Program-made: the position numbers and the translations under genes
The notes under the pieces: generated by a model
The model's database searches: none
Told to the model about the DNA's origin: nothing
Seen by the model: only the letters and a program-made list of their open reading frames with translations
Shown: in pieces, positions 47,769 through 62,700 of the stretch
How the letters are laid out: each line of letters starts with the position of its first letter
Position numbering within the stretch: the stretch's first letter is position 1
Assembly: GCA_036850595.1 (NCBI GenBank)
Contig: CM072156.1
Coordinates: 15,324,326 to 15,388,325 of the forward strand
Length of the DNA stretch: 64,000 nucleotides
Source: Rhyacichthys aspro
Taxonomy: Eukaryota > Chordata > Actinopteri > Gobiiformes > Rhyacichthyidae
Direction of reading: 5' to 3'

Positions 47769-50700
47769 ATGTCCGCTGTCTTGAAGTGCCTCGTCTTGGC
47801 GCTCTGTGTCAGCGCGCACAAACTTTTGGCCGCGTCCCGGTTTGAGGACATTGATGAGTCCGATGACAGCGCCTCGACCCTGGCCTTTGTCTTCGATGTT
47901 ACTGGCTCCATGTACGACGATCTCAAACAGGTGATAGACGGCGCCTCCCGTATTCTTGAAAAGACCCTCAGTCGGAGGACCAGACCCATTAAAAACTTTG
48001 TCCTGGTCCCCTTCCATGACCCAGGTAACTTACTTTGAACTTTAAACAGAGGCAGTTTTGAGTTAGAGGAAATTCTAATTGTAAAAACGGCAATTAATAT
48101 TTATGTTGTTTTTTTTTTTACTGTTAATAGTCTTTTTGATTGACTTTTTCCTGTTAAGTAATGCCACACACCTTACAACCTGTGTATAGTTTTAAAGTTA
48201 ATGACTGACAAAAAGAGAAACACAACTCCTGAACTAAGCAGGCCACTTACCCAGGTGTGATTATTAGGCACAGGTAAGTCTTATAAACCTCTATGTGTCT
48301 CCTGTATGGGGAAAGCTGCTTCCTGAAAATAAGAGTCCTCTAATGGGGGGAGGGTGTTTGAGCCCTGATGAGAAGCATATGCTGTCTGCTTGTGTGTAAT
48401 TACCCCAATCACCCCCACTCCGCTGCCACCCCCATCCCCTTTCCACGCTAAAGTCTGTAGAAAACCCTCACATGCAGGCTGCAGCCTTCAGCCGGGGGGA
48501 TGGGGGTGGCTTGCACCAACACCACACATTTTGAGTTTAATGTGCCCTGCCCTTGGGGACCTTGTAAACTTTTCAAGACAGCAAAGGAGCGCTGCCGGCT
48601 GACAAAGAGGCGTGACAGTGCTGTCAGTTTTTACATACACTCATGAGGAGGAGAGAGGAACTTGAAAGCATCCTCTGTCAGAAGATAGATTGAGAATGAC
48701 TCTGAAATGTCACTGACTTCACACACATCTGCACGCTCTGTATCATTAGTCTCACAAGAACACAAAAACAGTATTTGACAGTTAGAATCGCTAGCACAGA
48801 CAGAAATGAGGATGCTCCACCCCACATGATAAGTGTCTAATCTATTACACTATATACATTATTACACAAGAGCCTTACTTTATAGCTGTGTTCAATATAC
48901 AATGTGTTTGACTTGGGTTAATGTTTACTGTTTCATTGACTGGGCCCAGAAGGCTTTCAAGTGAGTGTCAGGCTTTGACTGTGTCCTATCTATTATACTA
49001 CTGGAGACGGAGAAAATCACGCAATAAAGCATGCAAGCAACAGCTGCACCGAATGATGACATAGATGCTGTAGACACTCTTTTTTCACAGTGTAGAGAAG
49101 TTAAAACAATGTTTTCTTTGCTTTGCACGATCTAGGTTGCATACTACATAAAGCACTTTGATTTAACATTTAACCTTCTACTGATGACCTCTTATAATGC
49201 AGATATCGGGCCTGTTTCCATTACTACTGACCCAAAGAAATTCCAGAAGGATCTGCAGGAACTGTTTGTCCAGGTGGGAGTCATAACACTTATTTAGATT
49301 CCTCACTAATGCACCTTATTTAACTAGGGCAATGGCCAGAATATTTTGAGTAAATTATGCTTTTTGCTGATCTGATAAACATTTAAAACTTCAATTTCAT
49401 CCATATTAATTGTGCCGAAACAGGGAGGCGGTGACTGCCCTGAGATGAGTGTAGGAGCCATAAAGAAAGCTTTGGAAGTGTCACTGCCAGGATCCTTCAT
49501 TTATGTATTTACAGACGCAAGAGCCAAAGACTACCGCCTCAAAAGAGATGTCCTTCAGCTGATCCAGCTACGTCAGTCACAGGTGCAGACATTAACAGAA
49601 AAAGTTTTAGTCTGATTTTAACTCTGAATAAATCAATAAACACCACAAATGCAGTATCCAGTTCATATGGGTCTGCAGATACCAAACATAGAACACTACT
49701 AATCCCCTGGCCTTTGCTTCTCAGGTGGTGTTCGTGTTGACAGGTGACTGTGGGGACCGCTCTCAGCCCGGTTACAGGGTCTACGAGGAGATCGCCGCCA
49801 CCTCATCTGGACAGATTTTCCACTTGGACAAGCAGCAGGTCAATGAGGTGAGACTATGTTAGATTACAATGTTAATGTGCACTGACAATGAGAAATACAC
49901 CCCTTGTGAGTAAATGACTTCGTTGACTGAGCTGATGAGTTCAATTAAATGGACTGGAAAGAGTCAACAGGAAGATACTGTGCCTCTTTCATGTAATTCC
50001 ATATTCTTAATGAAAATGTTTTAGGAGCTTATGTTCAACATCCTAGTCATGTGATACAGATGAGCAGCTCTTTTATATGGGACGCAGCCAAAGACAGCGG
50101 GACTCACTTCCCAAGCAGATGTAAAAGAAGCCAGCATTTCCTCTGGTAGAGACACTGGTATCCTGCATGTCAACACAGGAGATGGCTGGCTAGTGCTGAG
50201 CCCGAGCCAACTGTTGTGTAGCTCTGGTGGCCCACTGAACCTCTGAACTCAGATCTGTTTGTGTATGGCTCTGTTTCCTGTCAAGTCATGCTTCCATATA
50301 GCAAAACATACATTGCATGTGTGTGGCGACTCCGTTCATTATCACCCCATAATCCTGGCCGTTGTTTAAAGACTTTGTAAATGTCATTTTGGAGACAACA
50401 ATCACATGTTAAACACCAGACCATTTTTGTTTTGGACTGACCTCAAGTGTCTGAAAGTTTTTAGTGGTCTTGTTCACATTTGAACACTAAAGAACCCATT
50501 TTTCTTCGATGATCACTTAATCGCCTTGTCAGTTGTTTTTAGACTTGTGTGATTATAGCTCACGGGTGGTATACTTTTACCAAATTCATGCAAATCCTTT
50601 AATCCTTTAAAACCTCTGAAGTACTACAATTCTAACTCAAATATTCCCCCCTTAATAGCAGTTTAATAACGTGCAGCCAAATGAAATATACAAAGTTTTT

Positions 50701-53700
50701 TTTGTGGTCTCAGGGGAAAGAGTGGAGAGAAAACAGACCGTTTATTTTATTCTCTAATCCTAGGATATGATCTGTAATGGCTTTCCTCTTTCCAACACAG
50801 CTGCCCCGAGGAATTGGCTCCAAGTCTTTACACAGCAGCTCATTGTCAGCTCAGCAAATTGCGCTTCTCACACAGTGTTAAATTTGACTGGATGTGATTA
50901 ATGAGAAAATCTGTTAACAGAAGCGTGAACAGGGAAATCCCTCTAAATTGCAGTAGAGTCACACTGAGTGAATCAGAATCCAGAGGACTGATCTGATCGC
51001 ATGTGATGACTATTTTATTTCCTCATATGTCTAACATGTAAGTGATGATTTGCAAATTAAGCTTGGTGTTTGTGTTTCTACCCAGTATTCGACTGTAAAG
51101 CCTTAAACAATGGTTTTCCCATTAGACTTAGTGAGTTAAGAGGCGAAGTGATGCTTGTAAAATTCAAAACGTAACCCAAATAGATGATTTCTTTCTTTAT
51201 ATTCCAAAGAAGGACTCCTTGAGAGTATAAAGTAGCTGCTTTTTACAACTATAGACTTCACTTTTGGAGGGAAAAGGCTTGGCAGGTGTATGTCTAATCC
51301 CTCTGAGAAGTCGAGGGGGGTCCATCTGGAATTGATTTGCTCTAATGGCCTTGATTTGTGGAAGGACATCTTTTTCATTGTCTGTCGATGTGGTGTTAAA
51401 GCTGGGGCAAGGATTTTGTTGACCCCTGGCCACTGGGAGGTCTGGACAGGAGTCAAGTCAGCAGAATGATTTTGTATATATTTTAGTGGTGCAGAGAGCC
51501 GCTTTGGTCTGTGATAGTTCTATGAATAGCAGAAGTGTGTCCTGTTAGCCTGCTGAGATACGCCAGATGAGGTTTCACAGAACTTTAGATCCTCAGAATT
51601 CCCCGTGGCTGGGACAGGGAGTGGCTGCTAAAGTCTGTTTGCTCCACGAGACCCAGTGTGGCTCTGACAGCAGCGGTCCAGTTTCTGTGCTCCACTTCTT
51701 TTCATTTGAGGTCTGAGTGCAAAGTTAGTGCCCACTCATCTCCGTTCCCTTGCATAAGAAATAGACTGTCATGGAGCAGATGTAGGTCAGTTCAGTGCAG
51801 TTTCCTGTCCTGCTGGTGATGGCTACACATGTGGCAGACATCGCAGCTGTTTCCAGTTGTTAAACAGAGAGAAGAACCAGCTGCTGTCAGCACCCAGTGG
51901 ACCTGCTAGACGAAAAAACAGAGGGCTGATTCAATTATTAAAACATTTTCTAGTTTTGTTTTTTGTTCATCTTGTAAATATGGTCAATGTTTGGATTTTT
52001 GGCTGGAACTTAGAAAAACCCACAGGAGAAACATGTTTGTCCAAAGCAGCCATATTGTCCCTCTATATGAGGTCAAAACAAATACTAGTCAGCAGTTTTT
52101 GGTTAAGCATTTGGATGAGACAAGTTTTTTAGTCCATTGTGGCAATTGTGTAATATCTATTGTTTTGACCACTTCTGGTTTCTTTTAGTGAAAACAAAAG
52201 AAAACTGTATTCTTGGTCAGTATCATGGGAATGATTATGTACAGTATATATAGTTTCTAACATTTGTTGAGCTGAAATTCCATATTTCTTTAGGGAACTA
52301 CTAAGGAAGATTATCATCTTAAGTGATGATTTTATGGGCTGTTTTATATAAACAAACTGTTCCTATTATTTTAGACCCAAGATTTATTTGAATTGCGCTG
52401 TAAGATGACTTTTCAACAGAACTGAGGCTTTCACACATCTGGTTGTAAAACTAACTCAACTGAGTAGAATATACACTTTAGGTGTATTCTGTCTCAATCA
52501 AAGGCCTGTCCTCCAAAAGAAACACTGCTTTCTATTCTGAGAAATAAACCATATGAATCATGAAAGCTGCAGAGGAAGACTGCTGCCTGACAGACTTTCA
52601 CTGTGGGAGACTCTCTTCAGGGAATACATGCTTGAAAGTGCAGAAAACTGAATGTCATCATTTTGACAGTGGAGCTCTCTGAGGAGTACTATGTGAATGA
52701 AAGACAGAATTCATGTATTTAAGGAAAGGTCTTAGTCCTGCTCTGTCTTCTGTTTGCACGAGTCCCATACATCACATACATCGCGTGTGTCTCTTATGAT
52801 GCTCTGCTTCTGTTTTTCTCCTCCTGGTAGGTTTTAAAATGGGTCGAGGAGACAGTTCAGGCCATGAAAGTCCACCTGCTGTCCTCCAACCATGACAGTG
52901 CCCAGGAAAACAAGTGGGAAGTGCCCATTGACCCCAGCCTCCGAGAGGTCACAGTTGCCCTTAGTGGACCAGCACCGCAAATTGAGCTCAGTGATCCTTT
53001 TGGTATTTGTTGCTCTCATTGTTCACACAGACTCTTTATTTAGTAGAGGACATGTTGTAGTCATCATTTTGGTCTTTTTCTAGGTCGTGTAATTGGTGTG
53101 GAGGAAGGGCTTACAGAGCTGTTAAACATACCTAATTCTGCTCGAGTTGTCAACCTTAAATTTCCCAGACCTGGCACTTGGAAACTAAAGGTACAGCAAT
53201 TTCATTCTTATGTTACACTACTTTTTAACTTATCACGCTAGTTTGATTGATAATTTCCTTTTTTAAGGTGAGCTGTAGCGGGCGACACACTCTTAGAGTT
53301 ACTGGCGTCAGCAGTCTCGACTTCCGCGCCGGCTTTTCCAGTGTACCTGTCTCTGAGTTCAACCACACCAGAGAACGGCCAATAAAAGGTGCAGCAGACT
53401 TCTCTACCGTGTTATTTGACTGAGAACACAAGTGGAGGATGACATCATAAGTATGTGATTATATCTTGTAGGTCTTCCTGTGTATGTCTTGCTGAAATGC
53501 ACAGGCCTAAAACCCCCAGGTCAGCTGAGTCACATGGAGCTTGTGTCTGGTTCGGGTCGGTCTTTACGCACCATACCTGTGCCTGTGCCCTATGACCTCG
53601 GCCAACAAGGACTGTGGAGTGTTCCAGAGATTCGCACCCCCTCCCAGAGCTTCTTTATTAAGGCTACTGGTAAAGATGAGGAGGGCTACCGCTTTCAGAG

Positions 53701-53735
53701 GCTGTCCAGTGTCTCCTACACAAACATTATCCCAG
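47769..53735 (+). other. hmcn2: hmcn2 exons 1-8: signal peptide, VWA and connecting region
   Basis: Exons 47769-48024, 49203-49273, 49424-49582, 49725-49847, 52831-53002, 53084-53190, 53268-53388 and 53472-53735. The VWA domain (about residues 36-215) carries the MIDAS as DVTGS (Asp43), the hemicentin form of DxSxS, and a second metal-site loop FTDARAKD. GQIFHLDKQQVNEVLKWVEE closes the domain. Exons 5-8 encode the hemicentin-specific region before the Ig array. Intron 4 is the largest here (49848-52830) and shows nothing recognisable. Confidence 0.93.
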
Positions 53736-56700
53736 GCAAGACCCTTACCCTGGAGGCACATCTTCAGAAAGGAACTCGAGAGTTTCTTTCGCACCTCATT
53801 AATCTCTCTGCTGACCTCTAACCTCTGTTTCCTTCCTTGTGTAGATCCCCCGGTTGTACGCATGTCTGACGTGGTGAGAGGCTTTTACATGCAGCCTGCA
53901 GTGATTACCTGCTCAGTGGAGAGTGACATACCCTACAGACTTAGGTTTACCAGAAGTGGCATAACCCTGGGAGAGGAAAAGTTCTTTCAGTGAGTCGTTG
54001 TTTTCTTGGTAATATCAGGCTCCTTTTTTATTCCCGTAACCACAGCCCCCATTACCTCCAGTAAAAATGCTAATTAGATTGCGCAGTCACTGCAGTCATT
54101 GTGAACATGTCTGTAAAGAATTACTGCAGGTTGAGTCGTGCATTTTATGGGCTCATCTGTCAGGAAGCAGGATAGGTTTTGTGAACACTGCATCTTATTT
54201 TGTCATCTTTAAATCGTCATCTTCCTTATTCTCTGCTTTGAATTAAACACGTAGAATAAAAGAAATTTGAGGAAATAAAAATCTCATGTGGTATGTGCTA
54301 TAGTTAATAATTAATTTAAAAATTACACATGGTCATGCTTTTGTTATGCTCCAGCCAAGTGTACTAAACTTTCTTTTTTTTTGTCAGAAATTCTGCCATA
54401 GCGTCGTGGGAGATTCCTCATGCATCAGCCGAAGATGACGGCCTGTATGAGTGCATAGCACAAAGCACTGCAGGACAGGGAAGAGCTTTAACACAGCTTA
54501 CAGTCCGAGGTATCACACGCAGGAGTACACACACACATCAGTTGATTTCATTTATCCATCACAGCAGCCCTTTGAAATACAGTTCCAAACATATTTCTTG
54601 CTGAAAACTTTAACTGATAAAAGGCCTGCCAGCACAAACATTTGAACTGAAAGTAAACCATTTCTGCTCTGTTTGTTCACCGCTGATAACACTGGTCGGA
54701 TGTTTTGCTTGTTTCCAATGAGACAGAACCTCCTCCAACCCTGAGGCCAGCAGTGAATGTGACTTCGCCTGATGGAGGAGTGGCTGTACTTTCCTGCCGG
54801 GTGGAGGGGTCTATGCGCCACAACTTGACTTGGCTACGTGCGGGTCATACCATTCGAAGCCGGTCTGGGAGGGTGAGGCTGCTGCCAGACTCTTCACTAC
54901 ACATCAGTGCAGTACAGCCTCAAGACGCTGGGGAGTACCACTGTGTAGCCACCAATGCCCATGGAGACAGCAAGATCACAGTATGGCTCCTCGTCCCAGG
55001 TACTATTACACCAAACGTAACCTGCCTCAACACCAGCCAATCATGGTCTCGATTATCAGCTTAACTTCTTTATAGTCAAACTTTCTTATTTAAAGTCTAT
55101 CTCATCAATGCATATAGCAAACTTTTATCATCGTTATGGTCTCTGATAAAGGAGTGATGAATTCATGAAACTTCTTGAAACGTCCACGTCATTGTATTTA
55201 TAGACTCATTCAGCTTTGAGGCTATTTCAGTATTTATAGATTTCTGTTGTTAAACTTAATAGGGTTGTTAATGACATCATCTTGTTACGACAAGGCCATG
55301 AACCATCATCTGGCATGTGGCACTGTTTGTCTCCTGTTGTAGAGGCTCCTTCTGTGGCAGTTCACCCCCTCAGCCAGGTTTTCTCCAGAGGGGATGATAT
55401 CCGCCTCGTCTGCTCGGCGTCCGGTTCCCCACCTCCCCAGCTCTTCTGGAGTCATGGAAACATGTTCCTCACTAATCGGCCGAGGTAAGGGAACACTCAG
55501 CCCACTCAACACCTCCACCACTCAGAACTCAGAGTCATGAAATTCCAGTATAACTACATGGGCCGTTGCCACATCTTGTTTTTGTATAAAAAGTTATGTC
55601 AGTGGACTAAAAATATGTTCTCCAAACCACAAGTAGTTTATATGTCAGTATAAATGCATACTTGCATAGAAAAACATATTTCTCATGATACTCAAAACGG
55701 TGCGGTTTAATGATACATTTTATTTTTACATCTGCACATGTAATTACAAAGAATCAGTGAACATGGATTCTGTGAAATGCATGTTACAGATTGAATATCA
55801 ACAAGCACGGGCTTTTGACCATTAGAGGGGCCCTTCCAGAGGATGCTGGAAACTATACATGTGTTGCAACCAATGAAGCTGGAAGTGGATCTCACTCAGT
55901 GTTTCTGGTTTATGCAGGTAAGTCAACAAACAAAAACTAAATTTTCTTTTCCTTCAAAATAGGATGCATTTTTAAAATTGATTTAATTTTACTATCAAGG
56001 TTTGAGCATTTTTTGCAGAGCCAGTGCACAACCAAGGATGGTCATATGCTGCTCTGAATAACATATTAGCTTCTTCCCTGCTTGTTTCATAGCTGCTGAC
56101 AATTGTAGCCTGAAGTTTTGGTCATGGCTCTCAGTTACTGGCTGACAAAAACCTCAACTCTGATGGGCTCTGGCAGCTCTCTGTTGACACAGAATTTGGG
56201 TGACTGAAGGACAGTTTGCAGTCAGGATTAAAATCTTAATGAACTGTCCCCTTTTCCCCAGAGGCTCCCAGAATTACAGTAGTACAGCAGAATATACTTG
56301 TGTCTGTTGGAGGTGATGCTACTCTGGAGTGTCAGACCGCAGGTGTTCCCACTCCTCTTGTTCACTGGTTCAAAGGTATGCCAAACTGGAACCGTAAGTC
56401 TAATTGGCTTACACTGTCCACGCTGAAGACTCATTTCCTTTTATAATTTTCCAGATGAGCTAGAGGTGGGCTCTGCTCCCTTTGTTGAGCAGGATGAACA
56501 GCGTGGGACGCTGCACATTCGGGGGGTCCAGGAAGTTGATGCTGGACAGTACTCTTGCATAGCAAGCAACTCTGCTGGGACATCTTCTGGCACAGTCACT
56601 CTGCAGGTTGGAGGTAGGTAGTAACTTACAAAATGTAATACAGCATTACTTCCTAGTGAACAACTCTAATATTTACCAAATTTCTTCCGCAGCCAGCCCG

Positions 56701-59700
56701 TTGTTTTCTGAAGCACCTGTTGACATGACAGCCAGTGTAGGGGAGAATATTACCCTTTCCTGTGCTGCCCGGGGGTTTCCACAGCCATCAGTGACCTGGT
56801 ATAGACAGGACGGCAGGCAAATTCTTACCGATAGCCAAAGTAGGACAAAGCAGCTGGAGAATGGTCACCTTCAAATCCAGAGTGAGTTATTGTTAATTCT
56901 GACCATGTCATGGAGCTGGAGGATCCAGCAGCCTCACATGCCCACAATGACAAAAATGTTGATTTTGTCTAAAGAGGTAGCAGGCTTTCATTTTAAATTC
57001 AGTTAACAGTGTAATAAGAAAATACTTACCATAATATCAGTATGTATTTACTACTTTTAAAATTCTTCTACACCATGACTAAACCAACTCAAACTGAATG
57101 TTTTGTCAATAACTCTCAATAACATGGTCTTGTCTACAACAATCAAAGAATTAAGTAGTAAACCATGCATGTCAACAGTCTGGATGCATAGCTAAGCCAT
57201 TGGAATCCAGTTATTTTCTGTTTTTAACTCCTAATTAAAGTGCAGCAGTGCACTTTGCACTGAGTAAATGATTTTTTTACTACAAAATCTGCTTTCAATT
57301 TTGGTAAATGTTGAGCAATTTCCCACACTATACAAATGGTAAAAAATAACATGCTGATTGCAGGTGTCTGGCTGGACCATGAAGGGTTGTATATCTGCGA
57401 AGCCAAGAACCAATTTGGAACCAGTAGAACTGAGGCCAGAGTTAGTGTAACTGGTCTGGGTAGGCTTGTATAATTCCTTAACTTTGTAATTTATTATTTA
57501 ACTTTTTTGTGCAAAGTTTATTGTCCTGCTGTTTTTGTCTTTATGTCTCTTGTTTCTTTCAGAGCCCCCTCTGTTAGCACAAGTTGCCCCCGTCATCACC
57601 ACCGGCATTGGCCAGTCTCTAAGTCTCCCATGTATGCTGCTGGATGGCATACCTCTTCCTGAGAGACACTGGTTCTATAATGGAAAGCCTGTAGGAGCTG
57701 ACTACAGTGAATTATAAAATATCAGTAGCATTCATGCTCTGATCATTTTCTGATCTCTTCCTATAGGTTAAGCTGAATGGGAGGAAGTTTGTACGCAGTG
57801 ATGGCAGTCTGTACATTGAGAGAGCCTTCTCAGAGGATGCTGGGACATACGTCTGCACTGCTGTGAATGTAGCAGGGTCCATGAACATTACAGTCACTGT
57901 GGAGATCCATGGTATGGCATGTCTAGACCCTAACAGTGAGACCATAGTGAAGTCTCTGACAGGTTTAGGCAGTCAGGGCTATACTGTGCTGACTCAGAAA
58001 GAAAACAACATATTTCATTGACTTGACCACTTGCTGTCATTATAGTGAAAGGCCTGCATTTACTGCATGCTTTGATGAATAGGATTGTGTTGAACATAGG
58101 TGGCTAATGACAGACAGTCAAGATTACAGTTCATCAGCACTTTGTAATAAAGAAATGCCTTGAGCCTGTATACCACTGACTGGCCAGCTAATGATGTGAG
58201 CTCAGAATTCACAGCCAGTAAGACAGCTGTGTTTTGTGACCTACTTCTTCCACAGTGCCCCCTGAGATCACTGCTGGTCCATACCACTACATAGCCAATG
58301 AAGGGACAGCAATTACACTGTCATGTGAGGCAAGAGGAGTCCCCAAACCAACTGTTGTTTGGTCCAAGGTAAGATGTCACACTTGTAAATTACATTTTTA
58401 CAATTATTGTTTTGGCGTAATTGTCTCATAAATAATAGGCTAGTTCTGATTCAATACTTTATTCATTTCATAACCAGGATGTCACAATAATCAAAATTAT
58501 TATGGCCATTAAATGACATTTGTTGCCTGTTTATATAGATTAAACATGTTTTCCCTGTTTGCCCAAAGAGTAGTCTAAAATGCTATTAATAAACACTTGC
58601 GTTATATTCAACAATAAATATAACCAGAAGGTGTAACCATAGCAACTTAACTGCAGTCACAATGCAAACCCCTCAGCCACTTCCTGCTCCTGAAGAGTTT
58701 ATTATAAAAAGATGTGAAATTATAGGCTTTGCTACGGACAATGAACATTAGAGCACCACATAGTCCACATTTATGAGACACTAATGCTGTTGTTTCCGTC
58801 ATATTTTTGAAATGAGCCAAATGTCATCCCCAGATTAATTCCTGGGGATGAGTTTTTCAGATCAAAGTGAATCTGTAAAAGCAATTGTGATGTGAAAGTG
58901 AGCCAATGACCAACTATCTGTTTTATGGACAGTGTTGAAGTTAATTCTGTTATTATGTTAGAACTCAAAGGTTGGGCAATAAATGTTAGTTGAAGCTCAA
59001 TGTTTCAGTGCTGTTGTTCAGACATATTTTACAGTTTGTCTGTTCCTTTTCCTCAGGGAAGACACCCTCTGCCCAGGGATCACATATCTCTGCAGTCTAT
59101 TCCAGGTGGAGACCTTCATATCCCTCACCCTACAGCTGAGGATGCAGGCCTGTACATCTGCACTGCCACCAGCCCTGTGGGCTACGCCAGCCGTGAGGTC
59201 CAGCTGAGTGTCAACAGTAAGCCAGACAAACGTTTGACCACATCCGTCTAAACACTACAGTGTTTGATGTTACGTGGCTTCACTCTGATGACAGAGGCAC
59301 AAAGCCTTGTGCAGTGTCCTTACACCACTTGGTTCCTTCTTGTACAGCTATGCCTAAGATAATGGGAGTGAGTGGGCATGACAACGCAGTAAAGATGGCT
59401 GCAGAGGTGGGAACAGAGGTTATTTTACCTTGTGAAGCCCAGGGGAGTCCATCTCCACTCGTCACATGGAGGAGGAATGGGCACCCTATCCCCCCTGTCA
59501 CAGCTGGGTAAGGTTTAACAGCCATTATTGTTTTAACATGTCATTTTTAACAATTTTTCAACAATCATTCAACTGTGGTTGAACCATGTTTAGTCTGACA
59601 GGGGCCAACCATAGCCCCCAACAAATGCTTGTAGTTTTGTTGTTTTGTTGTTTTGTTGAGCTTTTTGAAGGGGAGCATGGCTGAGGAGCAACAGTGTGCA

Positions 59701-62700
59701 TTGTTTGAGACTTACCTTGTTAGCTCACCAGAGGAAGAGCATCTGGTCCCAGATGGTTCTGTATTTGCTGCTTTCATTTGTGGTCACTCAGGGTGCAGAC
59801 AGACTGGCTAACTTGGGAAACACTGCATACACACATTCCGGGCCAGACACCAGATTGAATTTTTAGGTAGATAGACAAGTAGTGAATGGGGATGTAGGCC
59901 GTTATGACTGATACTGTTGTGGGGTCAGGAAGAAGGAAAAGAAGGAAAATGTGGAGGTGGAGTGGGGGGTGCCAGGAAGAGGGGAGGAAAACTAACTGAC
60001 AGAGGAAGAGATACAATCCCCGTCTGCCTGATCTCAACGTCCCAGGGGTACTTGAGCAGTAAAACAACATGCTGACTCTTTACTAGTTCTGTCTGATGAG
60101 AATAACACATCCCTGTGAACCACCCCCACATGTGCTTATGCTATGCATAAGCAAGATCTTTGGAAACCAGCAGCTGTGTAAAGGGAGATTCATTCTCTCC
60201 AGCTACTTTTTGTAGTTGGAGAGAAATGTCAGAGGGCGCTGGTTGTTGAAAACTTTTAAATTGCTGGGCAGCAAGATTTATACTATGGTAATGTGTTTAG
60301 TCTAGTGTTAAATAAAAAAAGATGTGTGGGTGTTAAATGACAGCACTATTTTCCATAGGGTCAAAGTATTTGTCTAAAATAGAATTCTGAACTGGCTTGT
60401 CCCAGTTATTCTCTGTGCCAGGCTGAGTACACGATTATTTCTGACACCAATATGAGGCTGATGGACAGTTAAGAGAGACAGTTCATGACCCTTGTGCTTG
60501 AGCAGTGTCTTCCAGGTGTTAAGGCTAATAAACAGCGCTGCAGTCACAGACTGACCACAGCAGAAGCAGTTATTTGGTTTCAGTCTAGGCTTTTAAACCA
60601 AGAGTGGGAGCAGTATACACAATATGTGTAGCTCAAATAGAGAAGGCTTTGAGCCCATTTCTACTTCTACATGACATCTTTATATTGTTACGGTTTAGTT
60701 GCCATTCTTATCTGTTACAGAGATGTGTTTACATTTGTTTGTATACAGCTGGGTAGCCTCTGCTGCAGTTGAGGATAACGTACACACATAACAAAATGGC
60801 CTACATTTAACTCATTTTAATGTAACTGATCTTGTTATTTTTGGTACAAAGCATTCACTGCTCATGAGCCATTGTATTTAATCCTCTGTCTGTTTATAAC
60901 ACCCCAAAGCTGTGTTGGTTCAAACTGTGCTGTCAGTATCCAAACAGAAAGTATTGAGTGTGAAGAATCAAACAATCGTTCATTTAGTATGACCAGTCTC
61001 ATAAATGCTTACTCACACTCTCTTACTCACACAGTAGCCCTGAACATTATTGTCCTCAGCAGAAAAGAAAGGCCTTAATTTGGTTAAGAATATGACTTTC
61101 AGACCTTTGCCTACCCTGTAATACTTGAATCATCTTTTGTGGTTTATTTACTCCTCGTCTTTGCTTTTGACACCTAACCACTCTGCAGGTTCACAGTCTT
61201 GCCTTCAGGCTCCTTGAAGATCACTGATGTGCGTCTGATTGATAGCAAACTGTACACCTGCACTGCAGAAAACCCAGCAGGCAACGTGTCCATAAGCTAC
61301 AATTTACACATTCAAGGTAACTAAGGTGCCACACTTGAGACCAAACTTCTCAAAACCTTTAAAGCATTCCTTTTTGAATTATTTTTGCACTGATTTGACA
61401 TCTATAAAATGTATATGGTTATTATTCTCAATGACCTGAATATGTTCTTAAATATAGTAAGACATGCACTGTATTTAAGACAGTTGTTTATCCTCAGCAA
61501 AGCCTAGGATTCAGCCAGCGCCTTCGCTCTTGAAAGCTCTGATTGGCCAAACGGTGACCCTGCCCTGTGTGGTACAGGGAGAGCCGAGCCCTGAGGTCAG
61601 CTGGTTTCACAATGGAGTCCCTGTTGGGGTCAAGAACACTACACCCTTGAGGATCCAACAGGTCAGGCTTTCTGACAAAGGCACCTACCAGTGTGTGGCC
61701 AAGAATAGTGCAGGACAAGAGACCATGGAGATCCAACTGGAAATTCTTGGTAAATTTCACCAACTGATTGTATATTAAATAATAATCATAACCAATTTGT
61801 GGTTATGATTTTTATTTAATATACAATATTTTTTTTACTAATTCAACTGTGCCACAGTTTTTTTTTGCAAATAGTATGAATGAAGAAAGATCATTCAGTT
61901 ATTCCCTTAGGAATAAGAAATTTTAAGACTGAATTCTTGCATAGCAGGTTGGCAAAATTCTTTATTTTTATTTTTTTCTATCCTCAGAGGCCCCAGCCTT
62001 CGCCGAACCTGGAGATGCCATCATGGAAAAAGTAGCAAAGAGCAGAGTCATTATTCCTTGCCCTGCTGAAGGTATGAACTCATTTATAGACGACTTAGCC
62101 TTGAATAGAATAAAAAGAGTGGTGCAACAAAAGATCACAACATAAAATAGACAATTGACAGACAAGGTTTGTCCCTAAATAATTTCTGTTTAGACTGTAG
62201 ATATGCATTTATATGCATCTTCAAGAGTTCTTTCACTGCAGATGCTTTTTTTATTTTAACACCCACAACACTATTTTATCTAGGAATGGAAAATAGAAAC
62301 AATAATGGAAACTATATATTTAAAGAATATTTAAAGTTATATGGGGGTGTGGGGAGTTTTTTATGAGAAGACACTGATGGTGACTGATGCACTCATCGAT
62401 CATACGTGCATTCAGGTTTAGGAAACATGATGTGAAAGAGTAATACAGGTATTGTTGAGTTAAGGGGTGCCACAGTAACTTGCCTGGTAAGAGAAGTGAA
62501 AGACAAGCATGTAATGTGGAGCAACAGCTGCAACATCAGTCTGCCTGCTCCCTCAGTGAGACACATCTGCTTTCCTCTGTGACGGGACCTGCTGGGAGAG
62601 GAATCCTAATTACAGGCTGCTGGCAGATAAAGGACAGAGTCTGAGGTGCACCATGAAGCACAGGAACAGGAAGCCTTCACTGGATTTATTTTGAACTAAG

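Noticed and set aside
54723..54726. First AG acceptor (54721-54722) for hmcn2 exon 11
   Set aside because: Splicing there gives the wrong frame (no Ig pattern). The ACAG acceptor four bases later gives EPPPTLRP in frame with the Ig domain.
60192..60226. Hairpin of about 14 bp in hmcn2 intron 22
   Set aside because: Contains mismatches and is short enough to be expected by chance in 64 kb; no miRNA-like arm length.
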